From Bifidobacterium breve (GTDB taxonomy: Bacteria > Actinomycetota > Acidimicrobiia > Acidimicrobiales > Acidimicrobilacustridaceae), in assembly GCA_945878725.1 (NCBI GenBank), contig CAMCTY010000017.1, positions 1 through 41,394 of the forward strand: DNA of 41,394 bases, read 5' to 3'. The notes beneath the pieces are model-generated. The model ran no database searches. It saw nothing but the letters and a program-made list of their open reading frames with translations, and was not told the origin of the DNA. This document shows positions 16,387-24,164 of the stretch, one piece after another (the first letter of the stretch is position 1; each line of letters opens with the position of its first letter). A program made the translations under genes and the position numbers.

Positions 16387-17553
16387 TTAACCGGCGAGGG
16401 CGCGTAGCGAATCGATGATCGACGGAAGGTTGTCGACAACTACGTCGATGTCGGCATCGACGGTGTTCCATCCGACCGAAAGACGCAATGATCTATGAGC
16501 GTCGACGCCCATCGCCTCGAGCACCGGCGATGGTTCGAGACCTTCCGAAGCACAGGCGCTACCTGAATGGGCGGCCACGCCGCGCTGGTCGAGTCCGAGG
16601 AGGACTCCTTGGGGTTCGACCCCCTCGATCGCGAAGCAAACGATCTGCGGCAGTCTGCCGGCTGGGTCTGGATCGCCAAGATGGGCAACCCCTGGGATCG
16701 TCGTGACCGCGGCTATGAGGCGCTCGGTTTGGAGCCGGGCCTGCTGTTGCTCGTCGGCGATCCGGGTATCGGTGAGTGTGGCGGCCGCGGCGCCAAGGCC
16801 GATGCAGGCGAGGATGTTTTCGAGCCCGGCGCGCCGAGCCCGTTCCTGATCACCACCGGAGAGGAGCGACTCGAGACGCAGACCGCGCCGGACGTAGAGG
16901 ACGCCGGCCCCGACGGGACCGCCGAAACGGTGGCCGCTGAACGACACGAGGTCGGCGCCGAGTGCGGTGAGATCGACAGGGACATGGCCGACGGCTTGTG
17001 ACGCGTCGACATGAACAAGGACACCGAGCTGGTGGCATCCCTCGACGATCTCGGAGACCGGCTGAAGGGTGCCGACCTCGTGATTTCCCCATTGGACATG
17101 TACGAGAGAGGTGTCGGAGGTGACGGCGTTGAGGATCGCATCAGGACTGATCCGGCCACAGGAATCGACGCCGATGGTCGTGACGGTTCCACCCGATGCG
17201 GCACCGAACGATTCCGCGGAGAGACGAACCGCAGAATGTTCGACGGCGGACATCACGATGTGTGGAGAACCGCCGGGACTAACAGACCGTTCGACAGCCC
17301 CCCATGTGGCGGCCGTAATCGACTCGGTGGTGCCACTCGTGAAGACGATCTCTCGGGAGCGAGCTCCGACGAACGCTGCTAGTTGTTCGCGAGCGTTCTC
17401 AAGTTCGACGCGTGAGCGCATCCCCTCGGAATGGATGCGTCCGGGATCACCGAATCCAGTTCGACCCGATTCCTCGAGCCAGGTGACCATTGCCGACACG
17501 ACCTCTGGGCGGGGTGGCGAGGTCGACGCGTGATCGAGATAGTGACGGGCCAC
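16387..17553 (-). CDS. NifS/IscS-like class V aminotransferase lacking the PLP lysine
   Basis: This 388-aa protein has the full layout of cysteine desulfurases: Y-L-D-H-A-S-T near residue 5, S-G-T-T-E-S (73-78), E-H-S-A with PLP-stacking His106, N-H-E-V-G (157-161), H-V-D-A-S-Q (181-186), and the mobile-loop nucleophile Cys334 in S-G-S-A-C-A-S. The lysine that binds PLP, expected after His208 in S-x-S-x-H-K-x-G-G-P, is Arg209 (codon CGT at 16929-16927). Three base changes separate CGT from AAG, so a read error is unlikely. Standard desulfurase activity should be lost or changed. GTG 17553 lies 3 bp after the stop of the SufR-like regulator, so they form an operon. The family is certain; the function is open. 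Confidence 0.88.
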   Translation of the reverse strand: MARHYLDHASTSPPRPEVVSAMVTWLEESGRTGFGDPGRIHSEGMRSRVELENAREQLAAFVGARSREIVFTSGTTESITAATWGAVERSVSPGGSPHIVMSAVEHSAVRLSAESFGAASGGTVTTIGVDSCGRISPDAILNAVTSDTSLVHVQWGNHEVGTLQPVSEIVEGCHQLGVLVHVDASQAVGHVPVDLTALGADLVSFSGHRFGGPVGAGVLYVRRGLRLESLLSGGDQERARRAGLENILACIGLGAAAATLTDTRIADEQQQARLQTERLIAAVTTIPGVAHLGDPDPAGRLPQIVCFAIEGVEPQGVLLGLDQRGVAAHSGSACASEGLEPSPVLEAMGVDAHRSLRLSVGWNTVDADIDVVVDNLPSIIDSLRALAG

Positions 17554-17556
17554 GGC

Positions 17557-18276
17557 TCAGGCTTCGAGCGAAATGACGCAGACGGAATCGCCCATGGGTA
17601 TCGACGACTCTGTCGACAGCGTCGCCTCGTGTCCGTACAGCTCGGCGATCATGCCCTTCATCATGCCGCGGTCGACGGCACAGATAACGGGGTTCGCCAT
17701 CACGACATCGCCGAACGGGCAGTTTTCGCTGACGATCCGCAACTCGTTGTTCCGCTTCTCGGCGTGAGCCGCAAAACCGTGAGCAGTGAGTGCATCGGCC
17801 ACCGTGTGCAGGGCGGAACGAAACGAACGCTGATGTTCGGATTCGTCGTTCATGGTCTGTGCCATGAGTCGCCCGTATTCGATGCCGACTTCTTCGGCCA
17901 TTGCCTCGGCCTGGTCGCGCGGGATCATGTCGAGCGCTCGGCCCAGAAGCATCACGAGAACGTCGTCATGGCGAACCGGAAGTTCGAGATCGTCGCCTTT
18001 CGTGGTCGCGGTGTAGCGCTTTGAGGGGCGACCGGCACCGGTGCCGCCACGAGCGACGGCGACATCGAGATAGCCACCGGCGACGAGTTTGTCGAGATGA
18101 TGGCGGGCGACGTTGGCGTGGAGATCGAACTTCTTGGCCACTTCGGACGCTGTGACGCCGTCCTCGGTGCTGCGGGCGAGGAGGTAGATCTCACGGCGAG
18201 TGGGATCGCCGAATGCAGATGTGATGGCCGTCACAACTGACGAGAACTCGGTTGGGGTGAGGGTCGCCTTGTCCAC
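17557..18276 (-). CDS. SufR-like winged-helix regulator
   Basis: This is a 239-aa ArsR-superfamily (COG2345-like) regulator. Residues about 12-90 are a winged helix: D-P-T-R-R-E-I near 24-30, then S-E-V-A-K-K-F and N-V-A-R-H-H-L-D-K-L as recognition helix, and a wing with G-R-P-S-K-R-Y. The C-terminal part holds N-C-P-F...V-I-C, that is Cys186-x12-Cys199, the spacing found in SufR cluster ligands; the third SufR cysteine at x13 is absent, but Cys233 is near the end. It probably senses iron-sulfur status and controls the NifS-like gene and the divergent mrp. The GTG start is 6 nt after a TAGAAT box, so the mRNA may be leaderless. Confidence 0.85.
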   Translation of the reverse strand: MDKATLTPTEFSSVVTAITSAFGDPTRREIYLLARSTEDGVTASEVAKKFDLHANVARHHLDKLVAGGYLDVAVARGGTGAGRPSKRYTATTKGDDLELPVRHDDVLVMLLGRALDMIPRDQAEAMAEEVGIEYGRLMAQTMNDESEHQRSFRSALHTVADALTAHGFAAHAEKRNNELRIVSENCPFGDVVMANPVICAVDRGMMKGMIAELYGHEATLSTESSIPMGDSVCVISLEA

Positions 18277-18282
18277 GCAGGT

Positions 18283-18308
18283 ATTCTACCTACCGTCGTA
18301 GGAGAAAT
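18283..18308. promoter_or_regulatory. imperfect palindrome and -10 box between SufR-like gene and mrp
   Basis: ATTCTACCTAC (18283-18293) and GTAGGAGAAAT (18298-18308) form an inverted repeat with 8 of 11 positions paired around 4 nt. On the minus strand the left arm reads TAGAAT, a good -10 box 6 nt from the regulator's GTG. This is a likely operator for the SufR-like protein; that link is inference. Confidence 0.45.
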
Positions 18309-18347
18309 TCCTCTCCCTTCCTGGACCTTCCCGAAAGAGTTGCCCCC

Positions 18348-19490
18348 ATGGCCGTAACCGAAGCCGATGTCATCGAGGTACTCCGTCCCGTCGAGGACCC
18401 AGAACTGCACCGGAGCATCGTCGACCTCGGCATGGTTCGCGGCGTGGCGATCGACGGCAACGTGGTCGCCGTGCGCATCGCACTCACCATCGCCGGTTGC
18501 CCACTGCGCAACGAAATCCAGACCCGAGTGACAAATGCAATCGTCGCTCTCGACGGACTCGATCGGGTCGATCTCGATTTCACGGTCATGACCGATGACG
18601 AACGGGCCGAACTGCGGCAGAAACTCCACGGCGACCCCGGCTCGACGGCCGGAACCAATCAGGGCCACGGCCACGCCGAGGGTCGAGTTATTCCTTTCGC
18701 CGATCCGTCCAGCAAGACGCGCGTGCTGCTCATTGGTTCTGGAAAAGGCGGCGTGGGCAAGTCGTCGCTGACAGCCAACATTGCCATTGCGCTCGCCCAG
18801 CGCGGCCACAAGGTCGCCGTCGTTGACGCTGATGTTTGGGGATTTTCAATCCCGCGCATGCTCGGGGTCGAGCACACCCCGGTGCAGATCGATCAGATGA
18901 TCGTTCCTCCCGAGGTTCACGGCGTGCGGTGTATCTCAATGGGATTCTTCGTCGAAGAGGACCAGCCCGTTATCTGGCGAGGCCCGATGCTTCACAAGGC
19001 CCTCGAACAGTTCCTTACGGATGTGTTCTGGGACGAACCCGATTTCCTTCTTGTCGATCTTCCGCCTGGCACCGGCGACATCGCCCTTTCGCTGGCGCAA
19101 TTCCTGCCGCGCGCAGAGCTCTATGTCGTCACGACACCCCAACCTGCCGCCCAGAAGGTCGCGCAGCGGGTCGCGTTCATGGGTCGGAAGGTGAACCTTG
19201 AGGTCAAGGGAGTCATCGAGAACATGTCCTGGTTCACCGGTGATGACGGAAAGCGCTACGACCTTTTCGGTGAGGGCGGCGGCGCCGAACTAGCCGAACA
19301 ACTCGAAGTCCCGCTCCTCGGGCAAGTTCCGCTCGTGCAGGCCATGCGTGAAGGGTCCGATTCTGGGCGACCGATCGTCGCCATTGACCCGGAGTGTGAA
19401 GCATCTCTGGCGATTCGCAAGATCGCCGAAGTCATTGACCTGGAGCTCGCTCCGACCCGGATCTACAGCGCCGGACTGAAGCTTCTCTGA
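18348..19490 (+). CDS. mrp: Mrp/ApbC (NBP35-type) iron-sulfur carrier ATPase
   Basis: This 380-aa P-loop ATPase would carry and transfer [4Fe-4S] clusters to apoproteins. An N-terminal DUF59 (MIP18-like) domain (about 5-90) includes I-A-G-C-P-L with Cys51. A Gly/His linker leads to the deviant Walker A G-S-G-K-G-G-V-G-K-S-S (130-140), then D-A-D-V-W-G and L-L-V-D-L-P-P-G-T-G-D. The C-terminal C-x2-C used by many homologues is replaced by W-F-T-G-D-D-G-K; as far as I recall actinobacterial Mrp proteins also lack it. It is divergent from the SufR-like gene, which suggests shared control. ATG 18348 has only a weak ribosome site. Confidence 0.93.
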   Translation: MAVTEADVIEVLRPVEDPELHRSIVDLGMVRGVAIDGNVVAVRIALTIAGCPLRNEIQTRVTNAIVALDGLDRVDLDFTVMTDDERAELRQKLHGDPGSTAGTNQGHGHAEGRVIPFADPSSKTRVLLIGSGKGGVGKSSLTANIAIALAQRGHKVAVVDADVWGFSIPRMLGVEHTPVQIDQMIVPPEVHGVRCISMGFFVEEDQPVIWRGPMLHKALEQFLTDVFWDEPDFLLVDLPPGTGDIALSLAQFLPRAELYVVTTPQPAAQKVAQRVAFMGRKVNLEVKGVIENMSWFTGDDGKRYDLFGEGGGAELAEQLEVPLLGQVPLVQAMREGSDSGRPIVAIDPECEASLAIRKIAEVIDLELAPTRIYSAGLKLL

Positions 19491-19538
19491 GCAAGTCGGT
19501 CCGGGTCCGTTTCGGGCCTGCGACACATCATCTGGAGC

Positions 19539-19561
19539 TGGGGGCATTCGATTGCTCCCCG
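19539..19561 (+). terminator. hairpin after mrp
   Basis: GGGGGCA (19540-19546) and TGCTCCCC (19553-19560) can pair with one bulged base around a 6-nt loop, 49 bp after the mrp stop. No clear T-run follows. Confidence 0.35.
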
Positions 19562-19616
19562 CCCACGTAGCATGAGCATTCGGCCGACCCGGCCATAATT
19601 CTTCAAGGAGATTGAC

Positions 19617-19853
19617 GTGGACGTCCGCATCGGCGTTATTCAGACCACCAAGGAAATCGACATCGAGTTGGCAGCCGGCACCGACCGCGCCGAGATCCGC
19701 GCCGCGATCGATGCGGCACTTGCCGACGATGACAATGTCCTCTGGCTGACCGATCGCAGTGGGCGCGACATCGCCGTGCCGGCCTCAAAGATCGCGTACA
19801 TCGAACTCGGAAGTCCGGACAACGAACGGCGCATCGGCTTCGGCGCAAGCTGA
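19617..19853 (+). CDS. DUF3107 family protein
   Basis: This is a 78-aa actinobacterial protein of the DUF3107 family (Rv3208A/TB9.4-like in mycobacteria). The pattern M-D-V-R-I-G-V near the start, the central W-L-T-D-R-S-G-R-D-I-A-V-P and I-A-Y-I-E-L-G near the end fits the family. The GTG start has a clear AAGGAG site 6 nt upstream, and a CATAAT -10-like box lies at 19594-19599. The function is unknown. The ArsA-like gene follows after 16 bp, so co-transcription is likely. Confidence 0.88.
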   Translation: MDVRIGVIQTTKEIDIELAAGTDRAEIRAAIDAALADDDNVLWLTDRSGRDIAVPASKIAYIELGSPDNERRIGFGAS

Positions 19854-19869
19854 GTCGTCGTTCCCCCGC

Positions 19870-20832
19870 ATGGACACGCCGGAGCTCGGTCTGCTCGAGC
19901 ATCGGTTGCTCTTTGTCACCGGGAAAGGTGGCGTCGGTAAGACAAGTGTCTCGGCGGCGCTGGCCATGCTCGCGGCGAGCCGGGGCAAGAGGGTTCTTGT
20001 CGTTCAGGTTGATTCTGAGGGCGGACTGCCAGCAGTGCTGGAGTCTGGTCCCATTGCGTACGACCCCATTGAGGTTTCTCCCAACCTCTGGGCTATGTCG
20101 GTGGATACCGAAGAGGCACTGCGCGAATACATAAAGCGCCAGCTACGTCTCCCGATCATCACGCGTCTCGGGCCGCTTGCCCGCAGCTTTGACTTTGTTG
20201 CGAACGCCGCTCCCGGGGTGAAGGAACTGCTCGTCATCGGGAAAATCATGTGGGAGATCCGGGAGAAGAGTTACGACCTCGTCGTCGTCGATTCGTCGGC
20301 GTCAGGCCATGTGGTGAGTCAGTTGTCAGCACCGAATGCAGTGAACGAACTTGTGCAAGTCGGCCGCATCCAAGATCAGACGCAATGGATGATTGATCTC
20401 CTTGCTGACCCGGGGGTCACCGGAGCGATCATCGTGACGACTCCGGAAGAGATGCCCGTCACCGAGGCCATCGAACTTCTTGATCGCCTCGAATCGGAAA
20501 CCGACGTCGCTGTTGCCGCGATTGTGGTCAACAAAGTGCTTCCGGAACTCTTTGGCCGAGGCGAACAGGAAGTCTTCGACGCGCTGAACTCCGTTGATGG
20601 GCGACGCGCCTTTGCTCAGGTTGTGGGCGATGATGCGGCGGCATTGCTTGATGGCGCGGATCTGGCCAGCCGGCTCCGTCGGAGTCGGGGTACGCATCTT
20701 GAGCGGCTTCGATCCGAGATTCCCGCGGACCTTCCGATGATCTTTCTTCCTCAACTCTTCTCCGCGTCGCACGGCATCAGGTCATCGCGCGAGTTGGCCG
20801 AAGCCTTTGATGACGAGATCGGAGAAAGCTGA
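19870..20832 (+). CDS. ArsA-like ATPase, first of pair (Rv3679-type)
   Basis: This 320-aa protein of the ArsA/GET3 (anion-transporting or tail-anchored protein) ATPase superfamily has Walker A G-K-G-G-V-G-K-T-S (18-26), with the signature lysine, close to the N-terminus. A V-V-D-S-S-A-S-G-H switch stretch lies near residue 141. It has no arsenite-binding cysteine set, so arsenic export is unlikely. Actinobacteria often carry two such genes in tandem (Rv3679-Rv3680 in M. tuberculosis) that form a paired complex. ATG 19870 is chosen because the frame upstream overlaps DUF3107. The stop shares a base with the next start (TGATG). Confidence 0.9.
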   Translation: MDTPELGLLEHRLLFVTGKGGVGKTSVSAALAMLAASRGKRVLVVQVDSEGGLPAVLESGPIAYDPIEVSPNLWAMSVDTEEALREYIKRQLRLPIITRLGPLARSFDFVANAAPGVKELLVIGKIMWEIREKSYDLVVVDSSASGHVVSQLSAPNAVNELVQVGRIQDQTQWMIDLLADPGVTGAIIVTTPEEMPVTEAIELLDRLESETDVAVAAIVVNKVLPELFGRGEQEVFDALNSVDGRRAFAQVVGDDAAALLDGADLASRLRRSRGTHLERLRSEIPADLPMIFLPQLFSASHGIRSSRELAEAFDDEIGES

Positions 20833-21995
20833 TGGCTGGCCTGGAGCAATTGTGCGCGTCGCGAGAGATCATCATCACCTGCGGATCGGGCGGAGTCGGC
20901 AAGACCACGACTGCCGCATCACTTGGCGCCTATGCCGCAGCTCGACTCGGCGGCAAAGTGCTGGTGCTCACTGTTGATCCGGCGAAGAGACTCGCAACGG
21001 CACTGGGTCTTGAGCAGTTCGGAAACGTCGAGACTCGCGTGCCCGAAGATTTGCTTGTCGAAGCCGGGCTTGAGCCGGCGGGTGAGCTGTGGGTTGCGAT
21101 GCTTGACACAAAACAATCTTGGGACGATCTCGTTCGCTCGAATGCTCCTGATCCGGTGACGAGAGATTCGATTCTCGCCAATCCCCTTTATCGCAACATC
21201 ACCGGGCGCTTTGTTCAGAGTCACGATTACATCGCGATGGAGCGTCTGTACGAGATTCACGCAAGCGGCCGCTATGACTTGATCATCGTCGACACGCCGC
21301 CAAGTCGGAACGCGATCGATTTTCTTGATGCGCCCGATCGCATGGCAGATTTCGTCTCGAGCAGCCTGTTGCGTTGGCTAATCACGCCATCGCGTTCTCG
21401 ACTGGTGACGGCAGCATCAAGGCCGTTCACGACGATCGCCGATCGAATCTTGGGTGCCCAGTTCCTTTCGGACATCACCGAGTTCTTTGTGCTTTTCCAG
21501 ACGATGTACGAAGGGTTCGCCGAGCGAGCTGAATCGGTGAGCCGCACACTCTCGGACCGACGCACCAGTTTTGTCGTCGTGACAACACTTGAAGAGGCGC
21601 CGGTCCGTGACGCGGAGTTCTTTCTCGCAGCACTTACCGAACGCAATCTCCATTGCGGTGCGGTGATTCTTAACAAAGCGCTGCCCGATGCATGCACGGA
21701 CCCAGTGGCAACGGCGATTGCCGGCCGATTGTCGACCGAAAGTGCGGCACTCGCCGATGAACTCGTGGCCGCTGTCGGCGGCTCGATTCCGGGTCTGGCC
21801 GATTCCGCCCAGACCGAACGCGTTCTACGCGAGCTCGGGCGGAGCTTTGGCGACTACCGCGTTGTTGCTATCCGGGAACGCGAGCAGGCGGAATCGTTGG
21901 CGAAATTGGCCGACGTGCTTGTCACCTCACCCCATCTCGACCGCGATATCGGCGATCTCGCTGGACTGGTAGCGCTCGGCCGGTCACTCTGGTAG
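20832..21995 (+). CDS. ArsA-like ATPase, second of pair (Rv3680-type)
   Basis: This is the 387-aa partner of the preceding ATPase. Walker A is G-S-G-G-V-G-K-T-T (18-26): the signature lysine of ArsA is replaced by Ser, as in mycobacterial Rv3680, which is a family trait and not damage. D-P-A-K-R-L-A near 51-57 and V-D-T-P-P-S-R-N near 153-160 are the switch motifs. Co-translation with the first gene through a 1-nt overlap suggests a heteromeric complex. The client in actinobacteria is not firmly established. It is followed by a hairpin and the PdtaS-like kinase. Confidence 0.92.
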   Translation: MAGLEQLCASREIIITCGSGGVGKTTTAASLGAYAAARLGGKVLVLTVDPAKRLATALGLEQFGNVETRVPEDLLVEAGLEPAGELWVAMLDTKQSWDDLVRSNAPDPVTRDSILANPLYRNITGRFVQSHDYIAMERLYEIHASGRYDLIIVDTPPSRNAIDFLDAPDRMADFVSSSLLRWLITPSRSRLVTAASRPFTTIADRILGAQFLSDITEFFVLFQTMYEGFAERAESVSRTLSDRRTSFVVVTTLEEAPVRDAEFFLAALTERNLHCGAVILNKALPDACTDPVATAIAGRLSTESAALADELVAAVGGSIPGLADSAQTERVLRELGRSFGDYRVVAIREREQAESLAKLADVLVTSPHLDRDIGDLAGLVALGRSLW

Positions 21996-21997
21996 CA

Positions 21998-22018
21998 AAC
22001 TGACTGCTTACGTCAGTT
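21998..22018 (+). terminator. hairpin after the second ArsA-like gene
   Basis: AACTGAC (21998-22004) and GTCAGTT (22012-22018) pair perfectly around a 7-nt loop, 2 bp after the stop codon. A short stem without a T-run; a plausible weak terminator. Confidence 0.4.
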
Positions 22019-22057
22019 GCCGCTCCATTCGTTGCCGGCCCATTCGAAGGAAGATCA

Positions 22058-23554
22058 ATGTCCAGCCTGGCCGAATTGGCACGACAGCACACTCGGCTGA
22101 CGCTTCCGGAACTGGATCATGTTCAGCGACTGGTCGCGTCATGGGGGCTTCTCGCTGATCTGTGTTTCTCTGATCTTCTGTTCTTCACCGGGGTGGACTT
22201 CGACGACGACGGCAATTCACTGAGTGTGGGCAATCCCGAACGCCCACTTGTTGTCCTGGGTCAGATCCGTCCAACCACGAGCCAGACGCTTTTCCGAAGT
22301 GACTGGGTCGGCCGCGTGATCCCTGCCGCGGATCGGCCAATCGTTGCTCGTTGTCTGGACGCCGGTGAGATCGGCGAAGGCGATGTTCCCGGCGACGGGG
22401 AGCACGATCGCGTTCGCGAACTCTGCATCCCGGTGCGCTCAGGCGGGAGGGTAATCGGAGTGCTCACGAAAGAATCGACACCGACAGTTGGTCGGCAGCC
22501 GGGTGAGCTTGAACAGACCTATGTCGAGGTTTTCAATCGCCTCGCGCGGATGATCGCGTCTGGCGGCTTCCCGTTCTCAGGGGAAGAGGATCCTGTGGAG
22601 CAATCTCCGCGGGTGGGCGACGGCGCACTTGTTCTCGATGCCGACATGCGAGTGGCCTACGCGTCACCGAATGCGGTGTCGGCACTTCACCGCATCGGTG
22701 TGCATGCGAATTCGGAAGGGATGCGTCTGGGTGAGCTGGGCCTGCCCGAAACCGCCATTCGGATTGCCTTTACGCAGGCTCGTCCGGCTACGGAAGAAAT
22801 TGAAATCGGCCACGAGGTCACGGTGATGATGCGGTTCATTCCGCTTCTTGAAGGTGAACGCGTGACCGGCGCACTTGTGCTTCTGCGTGACATCTCGGAA
22901 CTGCGGCGCCGCGATCGATTGTTGCTTTCGAAAGACGCCACGATCCGCGAGATCCACCACCGGGTCAAGAACAATCTCCAGACCATTTCATCGCTTCTCC
23001 GATTGCAGGGGCGACGGCTCTCCTCGCCCGAGGCGAAGGTCGCGATCGAGGAATCGGTGCGGCGAATCCGGTCGATTGCGCTTGTGCATGAGACGCTCTC
23101 GCACGCGGTCGGTGACGATGTGCCGTTCATTGAGATTCTTCGCCCGTTAGTACGAATGGTTGAGGAGGGTCTGATCTCGCCCGATCACCCGATTCACTTC
23201 ACGGTGACGGGGGATCCCGGAATCCTCCCTGCGCCGGTGGCGACAGGAGTGGCAGTGGTCATGACGGAGTTGCTCCAGAACGTCGTCGATCATGCGTGGC
23301 CGAACGGTCACCTTGACGAGGCGTCGGTGCGCGTCCTGTTGTCGAACGACGGCGATCGGCTCGAGGTCGAAGTGATCGACGACGGTGTCGGTCCACCAGA
23401 CGGCTTCACGATCGACGACAGCACCGGTCTTGGGCTCTCCATCGTTCGAACCCTCATCACAACCGAACTACGGGGCACCATTGCCTTTTCCTCGGCAGGC
23501 GGACCGTCGGATCGGCCAGGAACGTCAGTCCGGATGTCTGTTCCGGTTCACTGA
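22058..23554 (+). CDS. pdtaS: PdtaS-type cytosolic sensor histidine kinase
   Basis: This 498-aa kinase has no membrane segment. An N-terminal GAF-like domain (about 5-165) is followed by a PAS domain (about 185-280) and a HisKA_2-type dimerisation helix with E-I-H-H-R-V-K-N-N-L-Q (298-308); the phosphoaccepting His is in this motif. A HATPase_c domain (about 365-498) has E-L-L-Q-N-V-V-D-H-A and D-D-G-V-G. In actinobacteria PdtaS phosphorylates the antiterminator PdtaR. The ATG has an AAGGA site 6 nt upstream. It converges with the WhiB gene; in M. tuberculosis pdtaS (Rv3220c) also neighbours whiB1. The symbol is by domain order and context. Confidence 0.9.
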   Translation: MSSLAELARQHTRLTLPELDHVQRLVASWGLLADLCFSDLLFFTGVDFDDDGNSLSVGNPERPLVVLGQIRPTTSQTLFRSDWVGRVIPAADRPIVARCLDAGEIGEGDVPGDGEHDRVRELCIPVRSGGRVIGVLTKESTPTVGRQPGELEQTYVEVFNRLARMIASGGFPFSGEEDPVEQSPRVGDGALVLDADMRVAYASPNAVSALHRIGVHANSEGMRLGELGLPETAIRIAFTQARPATEEIEIGHEVTVMMRFIPLLEGERVTGALVLLRDISELRRRDRLLLSKDATIREIHHRVKNNLQTISSLLRLQGRRLSSPEAKVAIEESVRRIRSIALVHETLSHAVGDDVPFIEILRPLVRMVEEGLISPDHPIHFTVTGDPGILPAPVATGVAVVMTELLQNVVDHAWPNGHLDEASVRVLLSNDGDRLEVEVIDDGVGPPDGFTIDDSTGLGLSIVRTLITTELRGTIAFSSAGGPSDRPGTSVRMSVPVH

Positions 23555-23591
23555 GGTGCATGTGCGCTGACGGGCGAGCCCGGACGCGAAT

Positions 23592-23611
23592 CGGCCCCCG
23601 GAAGGGGGCCG
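23592..23611. terminator. bidirectional terminator between pdtaS and whiB
   Basis: CGGCCCCC (23592-23599) and GGGGGCCG (23604-23611) form a perfect 8-bp stem closed by a GGAA tetraloop, in the 80-bp gap between two convergent genes. It is very stable and lacks a T-run. Confidence 0.7.
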
Positions 23612-23634
23612 CAGTCGACAGATGGATTCGGAAT

Positions 23635-23931
23635 TTACGAAGCGCGGCGGCGTGCTGCCAGCCACTGGCGGCGCAGTTTGCGGCGCTCTTCTTCAGAAGT
23701 TCCGCCCCAGATGCCTGAGTCCTGGTTGCTGGTGAGAGCGAAATCGAGGCAGGGCTGGCGAACTTCGCACTGATCACAGACGGCTTTGGCATTGTCGATT
23801 TGCTCAATAGCCGGGCCGGTGGTGCCGACGGGAAAGAAAAGATCGGGATCGGTGTCACGGCAGGCGGACTGATCGCGCCAGTCGTTGTCGGCATCGGCAA
23901 GGGTCATCGAAACGGACGTGGTGATTGCCAC
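23635..23931 (-). CDS. WhiB-family iron-sulfur regulator (WhiB1-like)
   Basis: This is a 98-aa regulator. Four cysteines in the order C...C-x2-C-x5-C (S-A-C-R-D, A-V-C-D-Q-C and Q-P-C) would bind a [4Fe-4S] cluster; D-P-D-L-F-F-P lies between the first two. The turn G-I-W-G-G and the basic stretch E-E-E-R-R-K-L-R-R at the end would contact DNA. WhiB proteins bind sigma factor and sense NO or O2. GTG 23931 is chosen because a strong GGAGGA site lies 3-4 nt upstream; ATG 23907 is an alternative. Position opposite pdtaS matches whiB1 of mycobacteria. Confidence 0.93.
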   Translation of the reverse strand: MAITTSVSMTLADADNDWRDQSACRDTDPDLFFPVGTTGPAIEQIDNAKAVCDQCEVRQPCLDFALTSNQDSGIWGGTSEEERRKLRRQWLAARRRAS

Positions 23932-23982
23932 GGGTCCTCCAAAAGATTCAGGCTTGCGACATGGGATTACTCCCGTGCGCAA

Positions 23983-24137
23983 GAGGTTGTGCTCATGCCA
24001 CCGCGCCTGGTTACAGACTTCGTGTGGCTGGGGCGTTGGACGATAAAGGAGCGAACTACCCTGTGCAAGGGATTCTTTTGCCCCGCTCTGGTTCTGCTAC
24101 GGTTTTCCCCCGGGCATTGGCTTCTTCGACCTTGGTT
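23983..24137. other. intergenic region between whiB and the phosphodiesterase gene
   Basis: This region should hold the divergent promoters of whiB and the downstream phosphodiesterase. No convincing gene, terminator or named operator was seen. TGTGACAAATGACAC at about 24137-24151 looks superficially like half a CRP site but lacks the second half. Confidence 0.5.
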
Positions 24138-24164
24138 GTGACAAATGACACGCGATGTCCCAGC

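Noticed and set aside
19200..19290. Loss of the C-terminal C-x2-C in Mrp
   Set aside because: As far as I recall other actinobacterial Mrp proteins also lack it, so it is not specific to this gene.
20832..20910. Missing signature lysine in Walker A of the second ArsA-like ATPase
   Set aside because: The same G-S-G-G-V-G-K-T form occurs in mycobacterial Rv3680; it is a family trait.
24137..24151. Possible CRP-type site near whiB (as at mycobacterial whiB1)
   Set aside because: Only a TGTGA half-site is present; no TCACA half at the right spacing, and it lies over 200 bp from whiB.
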